Origin: Monocercomonoides exilis | Lineage: Eukaryota; Preaxostyla; Oxymonadida; Polymastigidae | Assembly: GCA_001643675.2 (NCBI GenBank) | Contig: LSRY02000003.1 | Coordinates: 672,001 to 736,000, forward strand | Length of the DNA: 64,000 bases | Direction of reading: 5' to 3' | Notes under the pieces: model-generated | The model's database searches: none | Told to the model about the DNA's origin: nothing | Seen by the model: the letters and a program-made list of their open reading frames with translations, nothing else | Made by a program: the position numbers and the translations under genes | In this document: piece after piece, positions 47,820 to 57,200 of the stretch | Layout: each line of letters begins with the position of its first letter | Numbering within the stretch: position 1 is the first letter of the stretch

Positions 47820-47844
47820 AAAATGAGAAAATTCCTAATCAAAC

Positions 47845-48057
47845 GATGGTTGAAATTTTATGTTTTGGTGTTTTAGCGTGGATAATGCATCGTGTTTCTG
47901 AATGAGGTAATTTATCAATTTCCTCTTTTCCTTTCAAAGCTTTAGCCAAGCGAGGACCTCCCAGCCGCTTGAATACGATGTTTATTGACCCAACGTCATT
48001 CGTCTCGTTAAAAAGTGTGTCTAATTGCTTGATAAAATCCTTTAATCTCAAAAACAT
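47845..48057 (-). pseudogene. Truncated second copy of SRP14 (exon 1 only)
   Basis: This is the mirror image of exon 1 of the SRP14 gene at 52250, encoding MFLRLKDFIKQLDTLFNETN through the HKISTI block. The homology ends 25 bases into the intron, at 47820. No second exon with the SEVINFQ helix follows, and reading on meets a TGA within two codons. The product would lack the C-terminal helix and basic tail that SRP14 needs to pack with SRP9 and bind RNA. It is therefore a duplicate cut inside the intron, unless an unseen exon lies further left. Confidence 0.85.
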
Positions 48058-48247
48058 TTTTGAAATGTGGTTCACAAAAAATTTTTTATCAAAAATATCA
48101 AAGTGCTTTGAATTAACTCAACCTTCAATAAATAATTTTTCATCCAATAGAAATTGATGATTGTCCAGAATTTGGGAGGATAAGCACATTATTCTCATTT
48201 TTCGCTTATTTAAAAATTTTTAAATAAAAATTTTGAAAAACAAAAAG

Positions 48248-48318
48248 TGCATTAGCCGGGACTTGAACCCGGGTCGCTAGCTTGGAAGGCTAGCATGCTG
48301 CCCCTATACCACTAATGC
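48248..48318 (-). tRNA. tRNA-Gly (anticodon TCC), left-arm copy
   Basis: The 71-nt cloverleaf has acceptor stem GCATTAG paired with CTAATGC and discriminator A. The anticodon stem is CTAGC/GCTAG around loop CTTCCAA, giving anticodon TCC. The T arm CCGGGTTCAAGTCCCGG includes the B box. It appears identical to the copy at 51989-52059. Confidence 0.93.
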
Positions 48319-48446
48319 TTCTTGAAATATAGGTTCTCTTCTTTTATACACTTTATTAATTATAATATCCAAATAGAAAAATATTGAATAATATTTAATT
48401 TCTTAAGTTTATTTTTAAGACTTATCATATAATTCCTCATTAAATT

Positions 48447-48659
48447 ATGTGTGGAACATTATTTTCAAATTTGTTAAAATTTCATGAGTATTTATTATTT
48501 CAATTTTCTTTCGTACTTTATAATTCATTTCATGTCAAAAATAATGCAATGATGACATCATCAATTAGTGGAACAAATAAATGTACTGATCGTTTGATTA
48601 GAGAAAAATTGAAACATGTTATTTTTAAAGATATTTTTTTCAAAAATCTCATACGATAA
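48447..48659 (+). other. 70-codon open frame in left arm, coding status unknown
   Basis: It starts MCGTLFSNLLKFHEYLLFQF and is identical in the right arm (51648-51860, minus). Identity is explained by the duplication, so it gives no evidence of coding. No domain is recognised. Confidence 0.25.
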
Positions 48660-49244
48660 GGAATTTATTTTGAAAATTAAAAAATTTTTGTGAACGTGGA
48701 TTATTTCCTTGTTCTTTTGTCATTTGAATTTTCATTAATAAACAAATTGGTTATTCTTTTTGAAAAGTTCCAAATATTTAATATGTGTGATTAATTAAAC
48801 AAAACATAATTACATAATTTTTTAAAAATAAATCCATGACATTTTTTTTATTATCTGAATTATAATATAAAACTAATTTAATGTGAGATTATTGGAATCG
48901 TGGAGAAATTTGATGGATTTATTTCTAAAAATGATCAGTAAATGATCAGTTTTTTTAATTCCACATATTAAACATTTGCGACTTTTCGAAAAGAATTACC
49001 CAAATGTGGCAAAATATCACACATCAGGCTTTTTCGTTGAAAAATTATGCACCATGGATAAACTTTTTGTGAACAAAAAATGTTTATAAAACGAGTTCAA
49101 TTTTTGAAATACGTGCGAGGTCACATGACATCTTGTTCCAATGTCAATGATGTTTGTTAACGAATATGAAAACACAATTTATTTTGAAGTCTGAAAATAA
49201 ATAATAAAGCAATGAGCGAATCAAAAAATTTTTCTCCAATGTGA

Positions 49245-49487
49245 AAAATGTTTGAAAGTCCGTAATTCCTCTCTAATGCTCAATTCATTGAATTGATTAA
49301 TGAAATTTTCAAATACATACAGTCAAAACCTGAAATAATAACTTCTGTTTTTGCTCTTCTTTTAATGATTGCATCCGATTGAAATTGTGATAAATATAAC
49401 TCAATACAGAAAATGAAAAATTATTTTTATAATTAATTTTTGGTGCATAATAAGATTTTTAAAAAATTCGTAATAAGAAAGCGTTCA
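49245..49487. other. 243-bp single-copy spacer of the palindrome
   Basis: The unpaired loop between the arms. It is AT-rich and no gene or motif is recognised. Both boundaries are sharp, at TCCAATGTGA and its reverse complement. Confidence 0.8.
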
Positions 49488-50054
49488 TCACATTGGAGAA
49501 AAATTTTTTGATTCGCTCATTGCTTTATTATTTATTTTCAGACTTCAAAATAAATTGTGTTTTCATATTCGTTAACAAACATCATTGACATTGGAACAAG
49601 ATGTCATGTGACCTCGCACGTATTTCAAAAATTGAACTCGTTTTATAAACATTTTTTGTTCACAAAAAGTTTATCCATGGTGCATAATTTTTCAACGAAA
49701 AAGCCTGATGTGTGATATTTTGCCACATTTGGGTAATTCTTTTCGAAAAGTCGCAAATGTTTAATATGTGGAATTAAAAAAACTGATCATTTACTGATCA
49801 TTTTTAGAAATAAATCCATCAAATTTCTCCACGATTCCAATAATCTCACATTAAATTAGTTTTATATTATAATTCAGATAATAAAAAAAATGTCATGGAT
49901 TTATTTTTAAAAAATTATGTAATTATGTTTTGTTTAATTAATCACACATATTAAATATTTGGAACTTTTCAAAAAGAATAACCAATTTGTTTATTAATGA
50001 AAATTCAAATGACAAAAGAACAAGGAAATAATCCACGTTCACAAAAATTTTTTA
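49488..50054 (-). repeat. Right arm of the inverted duplication, inner part (567 bp)
   Basis: Reverse complement of 48678-49244. It ends at the 8-bp target duplication ATTTTTTA (50047-50054) of the Merlin insertion. Confidence 0.92.
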
Positions 50055-51621
50055 GGCAAAGGGCTACTTTAAGGGTACCCAAATATCTTTATAAATAACG
50101 CTTCATTGAGATTCCAGTCTTTTTCATTCGTTTTATGGACAAATTCGTATTCATGATGATATAAAAAAAGTGTTTTTAAAATCACATAAATTTTAGAAAA
50201 AATGAATTAATAATGCAATAGTGATCCATTATTTTTCATGATCGAACCAGATAAATGCAAAAAGGAATCTATTTCATCAATGTTTCGAATATTTTTAGAC
50301 TTTCATTCAACCTGGAAATGGTTCTACGAGAAAGTGATGAATAATCAAAATGCAACTTGTCCAAAATGCGCTCGAAAAATGATCTTATGTAAAAAATCAA
50401 CATATGTCAAATTTTTCAAATGCAAAAAGTGCTCAATCAAACGTTCAGCATTCAAGAACACAGTTTTTTTCGGATCTCATCTGAAATTGAACCAAATTCT
50501 TCTTATTATTTTGATGTTGTGGATTGGTTTATCAGTTACTCAAATCAGACTGATCACAGATGTTACGAAATCTTCAATAGGATATTGGGGGAGTGTAATA
50601 AGAACAGTTGCAACAGAACTAATCAACAAACAAAATATTTCACTGGGTGGTGAAGGAGTTATTGTTCAAATTGATGAGGCAATATGGAGAAGGAGGAAGT
50701 ACAAAAGAGGGAGGAGGAAGAAACAAATATGGATTTTTGGAGCTATTGAAAAAAGAAGCGATAAAGATGAAGCAAAAAAACTAATTCAAATTGTTCCAAA
50801 TAGAAGCAAAAGAACATTGATTCCAATTATTGAAAAATATATTAAAAAAGGAACAGAAATACATAGTGATGAGTGGAAGGCATACAATTGCCTTGAAGAA
50901 ATCGGTTACATTCACAAAACTGTTTGTCACAAGCGTAATTATGTCGATCCAGATTCCAAAGCTTGTACAAACAAAATTGAAGGTTTTTGGAGCCATTTGA
51001 GGTCGTTTTTTCCTTCTCATGGGGTCAAAATTAAATTTTTACCTGATTATTTATCTCTTTTTTTGATTAAAAAAAGAAAGAATTATAATTTTGAACAGTT
51101 CATATTGGATATATCTCGATCTGATGAAATATTGAAAAAAAAAAGCAGAGATGAAATGAAATTGAAAATTATGCATGATGATGATGATACTGATGAAACA
51201 GATGAAACGGAAATGGAAATCGGAGAAAATATGTTGATTAATGAAAAGAAAAAGGAGAAAAAAAGAAAATATGAAGAAAGCGAAGATGATGTCCCAGATA
51301 TAGATGATATTTTGCCGAATATTAATGTTGACGATGATTCGACTTCGTCTTCTTCAGAAACATCTCAATATGAAGTTGGAGATGGTGGATCGGCTTCAGA
51401 ATGGAAAGAAGATTAAACAGAGAAATTTCCGAAATTGACCTTTTTAGATCACTTTTCTATTTTATGGTTCATTTCGTATTCAAAAATACATTCAAAACAA
51501 TAACATGATCATTTACATTTTTGTAAACTTTATTTCAGGTGTTTTGATAATATCAAAGTTAAATATTTCAAAACTAAATATATGATAAAATAAATAGGTA
51601 CCCCTAAAGTAGCATCTTGCC
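50055..51621 (+). mobile_element. Intact Merlin-type DNA transposon (1,567 bp)
   Basis: The ends are imperfect inverted repeats of about 25 bp starting GGCAA and sharing GCTACTTTA and GGGTACC. The element is flanked by a perfect 8-bp duplication ATTTTTTA at 50047-50054 and 51622-51629, as known for Merlin (8-9 bp). Removing the element and one duplication restores a continuous right arm that matches the left arm base for base in length, which independently proves the boundaries. It contains one full-length transposase gene. Confidence 0.95.
50238..51416 (+). CDS. Merlin transposase (IS1595/ISXO2 superfamily, DD36E), 392 aa
   Basis: This is the single uninterrupted gene of the element and cuts and pastes its DNA. 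A zinc ribbon lies at residues 41-65 (CPKC and CKKC, cysteines 41, 44, 62, 65). The central region has ILMLWIGLSVTQIR and SSIGYWGSVIR. The catalytic residues fit Asp146 (VQIDEAIWRRRKYKRG), Asp211 (EIHSDEWKAY) and Glu248 (NKIEGFWSHLR), with 36 residues between the second Asp and the Glu. MPDYLSLF-like conservation (LPDYLSLFLIKKR) ends the core near residue 275. An extra tail of about 110 residues is Lys/Asp/Glu/Ser-rich, with VPDIDDI and a terminal GDGGSASEWKED. The same tail motifs recur in the relic at 24363-25433. All catalytic residues are present, so the enzyme may be active. There are no introns. Confidence 0.95.
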   Translation: MIEPDKCKKESISSMFRIFLDFHSTWKWFYEKVMNNQNATCPKCARKMILCKKSTYVKFFKCKKCSIKRSAFKNTVFFGSHLKLNQILLIILMLWIGLSVTQIRLITDVTKSSIGYWGSVIRTVATELINKQNISLGGEGVIVQIDEAIWRRRKYKRGRRKKQIWIFGAIEKRSDKDEAKKLIQIVPNRSKRTLIPIIEKYIKKGTEIHSDEWKAYNCLEEIGYIHKTVCHKRNYVDPDSKACTNKIEGFWSHLRSFFPSHGVKIKFLPDYLSLFLIKKRKNYNFEQFILDISRSDEILKKKSRDEMKLKIMHDDDDTDETDETEMEIGENMLINEKKKEKKRKYEESEDDVPDIDDILPNINVDDDSTSSSSETSQYEVGDGGSASEWKED

Positions 51622-51647
51622 ATTTTTTAATTTTCAAAATAAATTCC

Positions 51648-51860
51648 TTATCGTATGAGATTTTTGAAAAAAATATCTTTAAAAATAACATGTTTCAATT
51701 TTTCTCTAATCAAACGATCAGTACATTTATTTGTTCCACTAATTGATGATGTCATCATTGCATTATTTTTGACATGAAATGAATTATAAAGTACGAAAGA
51801 AAATTGAAATAATAAATACTCATGAAATTTTAACAAATTTGAAAATAATGTTCCACACAT
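51648..51860 (-). other. 70-codon open frame in right arm, coding status unknown
   Basis: Identical to the frame at 48447-48659 because of the duplication. No domain or splice evidence was found. Confidence 0.25.
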
Positions 51861-51988
51861 AATTTAATGAGGAATTATATGATAAGTCTTAAAAATAAAC
51901 TTAAGAAATTAAATATTATTCAATATTTTTCTATTTGGATATTATAATTAATAAAGTGTATAAAAGAAGAGAACCTATATTTCAAGAA

Positions 51989-52059
51989 GCATTAGTGGTA
52001 TAGGGGCAGCATGCTAGCCTTCCAAGCTAGCGACCCGGGTTCAAGTCCCGGCTAATGCA
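51989..52059 (+). tRNA. tRNA-Gly (anticodon TCC), right-arm copy
   Basis: Same 71-nt cloverleaf as 48248-48318: acceptor GCATTAG/CTAATGC, anticodon loop CTTCCAA, B box GGTTCAAGTCC, discriminator A. A TTTTT run at 52062-52066 fits a pol III terminator. It lies 190 bp upstream of SRP14 in the same orientation. Confidence 0.94.
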
Positions 52060-52249
52060 CTTTTTGTTTTTCAAAATTTTTATTTAAAAATTTTTAAATA
52101 AGCGAAAAATGAGAATAATGTGCTTATCCTCCCAAATTCTGGACAATCATCAATTTCTATTGGATGAAAAATTATTTATTGAAGGTTGAGTTAATTCAAA
52201 GCACTTTGATATTTTTGATAAAAAATTTTTTGTGAACCACATTTCAAAA

Positions 52250-52652
52250 ATGTTTTTGAGATTAAAGGATTTTATCAAGCAATTAGACACACTTTTTAAC
52301 GAGACGAATGACGTTGGGTCAATAAACATCGTATTCAAGCGGCTGGGAGGTCCTCGCTTGGCTAAAGCTTTGAAAGGAAAAGAGGAAATTGATAAATTAC
52401 CTCATTCAGAAACACGATGCATTATCCACGCTAAAACACCAAAACATAAAATTTCAACCATCGTTTGATTAGGAATTTTCTCATTTTTGATTTTAACCTT
52501 TTATTATATTTGTATTACAAAAGATACCATTAAGCGAAGTTATTAATTTCCAGACTCAGTGGTCAACTCTTTTAAAAGAAAAGACGTCTTTGATGCAAAA
52601 GATGCAAAAGCAATCAGCTTCAAAGAAAAAAAAATCAGGAAAATCAAATTAA
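52250..52652 (+). CDS. SRP14: Signal recognition particle 14-kDa subunit (2 exons, 113 aa)
   Basis: Exons 52250-52462 and 52524-52652 flank a 61-nt intron (GTTTGA...AAAAG); the stop is TAA. SRP14 pairs with SRP9 on the Alu domain of SRP RNA and causes elongation arrest. Seen: the N-terminal helix KDFIKQLDTLFNETNDVGS, the INIVFKRLGG strand, RCIIHAKTPKHKISTI matching the family LLRA..GKKKIST(V/I) block, then SEVINFQTQWSTLLKE matching KEVNKFQ.AY..LL, and a Lys-rich tail. I take the ATG at 52250; an upstream GTG gives no better match. The length is a little under the human 136 aa because of a shorter tail. This is the complete copy; the one at 47845-48057 lacks exon 2. Exon 1 and the start of the intron lie inside the inverted duplication. 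Confidence 0.9.
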
Positions 52653-53389
52653 CACACTTTTTATTCAAAATTTGATTACTGATTGAGGTTTTTTTATTTT
52701 TGTGAAAAAACAATTTAAATATTTACCATTTCAGATTTTAGTGTTTATGATAAATATTTCGAAAAATTTGTAGAATGAGATGTATATCGAGTCGTTGGAG
52801 AGGTTTAGAATTGTTTTGAAAATGAGGATGCAAAAACCAATTTATCAATTAAAAACGTAGAAACAAAGGAAGAGGATAAACTAACATGGAATATATTTAT
52901 GAAATTGTTAAGTTGAAGACAACAAAAAGGATTATTTATGAAGAAAAATTTATTGTCCAGAATGTGAGAACTTGAAAGTTGTTGTTATTTCAAATGTGAA
53001 TCTACCATTTCAATATAACACAAATGCAAAATATACTAATTGATTGTGTGATATTATTGCTAATCTTTCAAAAATATAAGAATTCTAAAAATAAAAACTG
53101 CAACTATAAAACTACATCAATAATTAATCAGGCAATGAATGATTTGCCCTTTAAAAAAGATTGCACTTGGGCAATAACAATGCTGCAAATGCTAAAAGAT
53201 AAAGTATTAAAACAAGATTGCTACCTTTGCCCTTCAATCCAAAATTCAACTGAATGACATGAATGAAAGGTAGAAACTTTTGACAGACATACACATCAAA
53301 TAATCCACCATTTTTCCGTAATGACATTCCTTTCAATCTTGAAAGTAACACACTGAAAATTGTAATAATTATAATTATTAATCCAATAA

Positions 53390-53434
<45 letters not shown>

Positions 53435-54290
53435 AACTGAAAAACGAGCAGACGCCATAAGAGAAGGTGCAAAAGAGTTGCATAACCTGCTTTTTGCTGT
53501 CAAATAAATAAAATAATAATAAATTTGTAATTATGTACGGAATAAGCTCTCAAGTGTTTGAATTAATAGGGTGGGACTGTGAAGATGAACGTGATGATGA
53601 AAGAAGAGAAAACGAGGAATTTTTGAGGATTTAAAGCAATTAAACTTGAAGAAATTGGAGCAAAAACAAGAAAGAGAAGGAGAAGTTAATGAATTGGGCA
53701 CAGAAATCGTAGAAAATAAGAAGCAGAAGAAGAATACGAGGAGTGTCTGAATAGAAGACAGAACCAGATGATGAAGAATAAACCGAGCTTTCGCCATATG
53801 CAAACATAACAGTCATTGAGGCATCAAAGAATAAGTGACAAGAAAGAAAGTGGTGAAGATGGTGACAAATCCCGAGATGAACTGAAAATAACGATAATAA
53901 TAATAACAATAATAAAATGGAGATATGAAATGAGAAAGAGGAAAAGAAGTAAGAGAAAGAAGATGATGAGGAGGAAGATGATGAGGAGGAAGATGATGAG
54001 GAAGATGACACTTTGGAGAATAAACGATGAAAAAAATTAAAGATTCAAAAGAAAAAAAATTATTAATAATAATAATAATAACTGGTAGATTCGATGTTTC
54101 CTAAACAGAAGGTTCAATTTGCTCAGCACTTCCAACCGTAACACTTATATTATCTTCTCTTTCTCTTTCTCTTTCTCTTTCTCTTTCTCTTTCTCTTTCT
54201 CTTTCTCTTTCTCTTTCTCTTTCTCTTTCTCTTTCTTCTTCTTCTTCCATGTGCATTTGATCTTGCAGATGGATTGACCTCTTCTTCTTC
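52653..54290. other. Intergenic region with simple repeats and a decayed acidic remnant
   Basis: It contains a poly-A run at about 53392-53433, a purine-rich stretch at 53530-54040 whose frames are all broken (possibly a decayed transposase tail or gene end), and the microsatellite listed separately. No gene is supported. Confidence 0.5.
54151..54236 (+). repeat. CTTTCT hexamer microsatellite
   Basis: About 14 tandem CTTTCT units just downstream of the minus-strand gene ending at 54291. The minus-strand Glu-Arg repeat frame over it is not a gene. Confidence 0.92.
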
Positions 54291-57200
54291 TTATGAATCA
54301 TTCAATGCATCATTTTGAGAGCCATTCTGAATAATGACGGTACTTTGAATGATTCCACCTGATTCTCCAGAACTCTCTTGTGAAGGCTGCGCTCTTTCCA
54401 ACAATTCATTTGAAGACAATGAAGATGACAATGTCACTGAATGAGAACTGTCTCCATCTGAATGCACTTCCACAGAACGAGAAGTATCCAACATCCCAAT
54501 CACATCATCATTTGCAGCTCCAACTGAAACATGAGATTGATTCTGATTCGCAGAAAAAGCAGAAGATGAATTAGAAGCACGATGACTTGCCTGAATATCA
54601 GATGATGTTGATGTTTGATGTTGTAATGGTGATGAAGGCATCATTTCTATTTCCATCAGTTCTCGTGAGACTGCTCTGATGATTGATTCTGTTGTGGATA
54701 TCGATCGCCGATTGCGCATTCTCCTCTCTCTACGACTCAAAGAAGAAGAAGAAGAAGTTGAGGAAGTTGAGGAAGAGGAGGAAGAGGAAGAAGAAGAAGA
54801 AGAAATAGAAGTCGAAGTTGAAGATGAGGAAGAAGAAGTCGAAGCAGAAGAAGATGAAGCAGAAGACGAATCAGATGAACTTCCCGTGTTTCTATTAAGT
54901 GCTGATCCAACCTCTCCTGTTGATTGTGTTTGCACTGGGAGCATTGGAGGGAGAGGACGAATTGGACGAAGCGGAGAAAAGAAAGGTGGCTGAGGCCGAG
55001 CAGAGCCAATCATCGGAGCAGGTGCTCCGTTTGGGATGAACATCACTGGACGCACCACAGACAATCCTAATGGAGTGACATTCTGAGCATTAAACACACT
55101 CCCACTTGGAGAAGAAGAAGAAGAAGAAGAAGAAGCAGTAGAAGCAGGAGGATTAGCAGAAAAAGTAGCAGACATCTGAATGGGATGAGGATTGGGCTGA
55201 ACAGCTGGGTGCAATTGGCTGCGGGTGAATGGGTTTGGCTGAGGAGAAGCAAGTAGCTGTGGAGTTGGGATCAGAGGCATCACAGGAATTGATGCAATTG
55301 AAGGAGCTGAAGGAGCTGAAGGAGCTGATGATACTGATGATGTTGATGATGACATTTCTGGTATTGATTGCATTGCTGGTATCATTCCTCCGGCTCTCAT
55401 TCCACTTGCAAATGGTGCAGCAGCTGATGATGGAGTGCCAAGTGGATAAGTTGGCAGATAGAAATATCCAGCTGGTCTCATCGGAAACGGAGGATGTGAT
55501 GCTCCTGTGCTGTTTTGCATTCCAATTGTGAAGTTGCCAAAAAGTGGGGTATGCTCATCATTTGCATCACCCCTTCCACTTCTTCTTTCATTTTCACTTT
55601 CATTTTCATTCACATTGCTTCTGTCTCTGCTCAGATTGCTTGACAAATTGTTGTGTGATGTTGAATCTGCCTCGTCCGTCCCAGTTGTATTGTTCTCTCT
55701 TTGATTTTGTTGTTGCTGTTGTTCTTGATTTTGGATTGCGTTTGAGTTTGAGATTGGCTGTGAATGAGAAGAAGCCCGTTGAGACTCAACCTGTTCTGCA
55801 CTCTCAGGAACAGTCACTCGCCTCTCTTCTCCTTCTTCTTCATCCAGTACTGCCTCACCAGATCCACTTTGCCCTCTTTCCTCTTCCTCTTCCTCTTCTT
55901 CCTCCTCCTCAAACAGCGCAATTCGACGCACGCTGAACGAAGTATCATCATCTGGTGAATTCTTTCGAACATGACGGAAAGGCAAAGACCGCTCGCTCTT
56001 TGCAAACTCAATTTCTTCTTCCATTTCATTCGCCAATCTTTCACTCAACTCAGCCACGGTGATGTAATCAGTATTTCTGAGACTTTTCTGACTCTTTCCA
56101 CTTCTGCGGCTTCTGGCTAAAGAGGCAATTCTTTCTGAAGGTGCTCTTCTTTGAACATGCGACGTGTGCCTGGCAGTTCCTTCAGATGATGTTGCAACTG
56201 AAAGCAAACTCTTTTTTTCATTGCTATTCACAGCATCTTCCATTGCGACTGAAGCTTCTTCTCTTTCAGTCTCATCTCTATCACTTCGTCCTTTCCCTCT
56301 CCCTCTTCTTTTTCCTTTTTCTTTAACTTCTTGTTGACTCCCAGCTTTTAATGATGATGACGACGACGAAGAAGAAGATACAGTAGCTCCTCTTTTTCTT
56401 CTTCTGTCCTTTTCTCTTTTCAGATCTCTTTTATCATTTTTCACATCACCAATTTCATCAAAATCTTCTTTCTTTTCCTCTTCGCTTTCCATTTCTGCAT
56501 CATCCAACACATCGTCCAATACATTCCCCAGCACATCTTCCAACACCACATTTTCTTCCCCTTCTTCAGCAGCAACTTCTTCCTCTTTTCTTTTGTAATG
56601 TGTATTCTGCTTGAAGCACCTTTCCCCAAACGACAATTTTCTGCTTCCTCCTTTCTTACTCCTTCCTTTCTTGCCTTTCTTTCCCTTCCTTCCTTTCCTT
56701 CCTTTCTTCTTCTTCTTCTTCTTTTCACTTGAATCGCTAACAATATCAGGGCGTTCTGTTTCAAAAGCAATGGCATCAGATATCTCTTCATCGTATTCAT
56801 TTATCTTCTCCGCATAGTCTTTCATTCGGCGACTCCTCAACATCTGCCCAGTTGCTGTCACAATCACATCTTTTGCTCCAAACTCCATCGAATCCATGTC
56901 ATTTGCTATTGACGAAACAATATCATTCATCGTGTCATCATCAGCATTCTTCGAACTTCCGCTTCTTTGCTTCCTTCCTTTCTTTTTCTTTTGTGGATTA
57001 TTGCTTTGCTCTTCTGTTTGCGCAACTGCTTCAGCTCCCTCATTTCCTCCCTCTTCCACATTTTCAATAAAAATTTCTTTTTCTTTTTCTTTCTCTTCTC
57101 CATCAGTTGATTGCAATGCATTAGAAATTTCTGACAAAACAACATCTTCTTCCCCTGTGGCCGAAATCATCCTTTCCACATTTCTTCTTTCACACAAGCC

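Larger units (their letters stand above)
47820..49244 (+). repeat. Left arm of a 1,425-bp inverted duplication
   Basis: The arm pairs as reverse complement with 49488-50054 plus 51630-52487 (567 + 858 = 1,425 bp), the right arm being split by a Merlin transposon. The lengths agree exactly and all stretches I compared were identical. The arm carries a truncated SRP14, a tRNA-Gly and a 70-codon open frame. The 243-bp spacer is 49245-49487. Confidence 0.92.
51622..52487 (-). repeat. Right arm of the inverted duplication, outer part
   Basis: Reverse complement of 47820-48685, with its first 8 bp being the Merlin target duplication. The homology stops inside the SRP14 intron at 52487, while the SRP14 gene itself continues beyond. 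Confidence 0.92.

Noticed and set aside
52232-52249. Upstream GTG as start of SRP14
   Set aside because: Eukaryotic start should be ATG; the ATG at 52250 gives the family-like N terminus.
47820-52487. Palindrome as an assembly hairpin artefact
   Set aside because: There is a single-copy 243-bp spacer, the two outer flanks are different unique sequences, and one arm has a transposon insertion with its duplication. A missed-adapter hairpin would show none of these.
53530-54040. Purine-rich stretch as a small acidic-protein gene
   Set aside because: All frames are interrupted within about 35 codons and no splice sites join them convincingly.
54151-54236. Regular repeat as a CRISPR-like array
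   Set aside because: Pure hexamer microsatellite without spacers in a eukaryotic genome.
54101-54301. Glu-Arg repeat protein on the minus strand
   Set aside because: Translation of a CTTTCT microsatellite with no conserved context.
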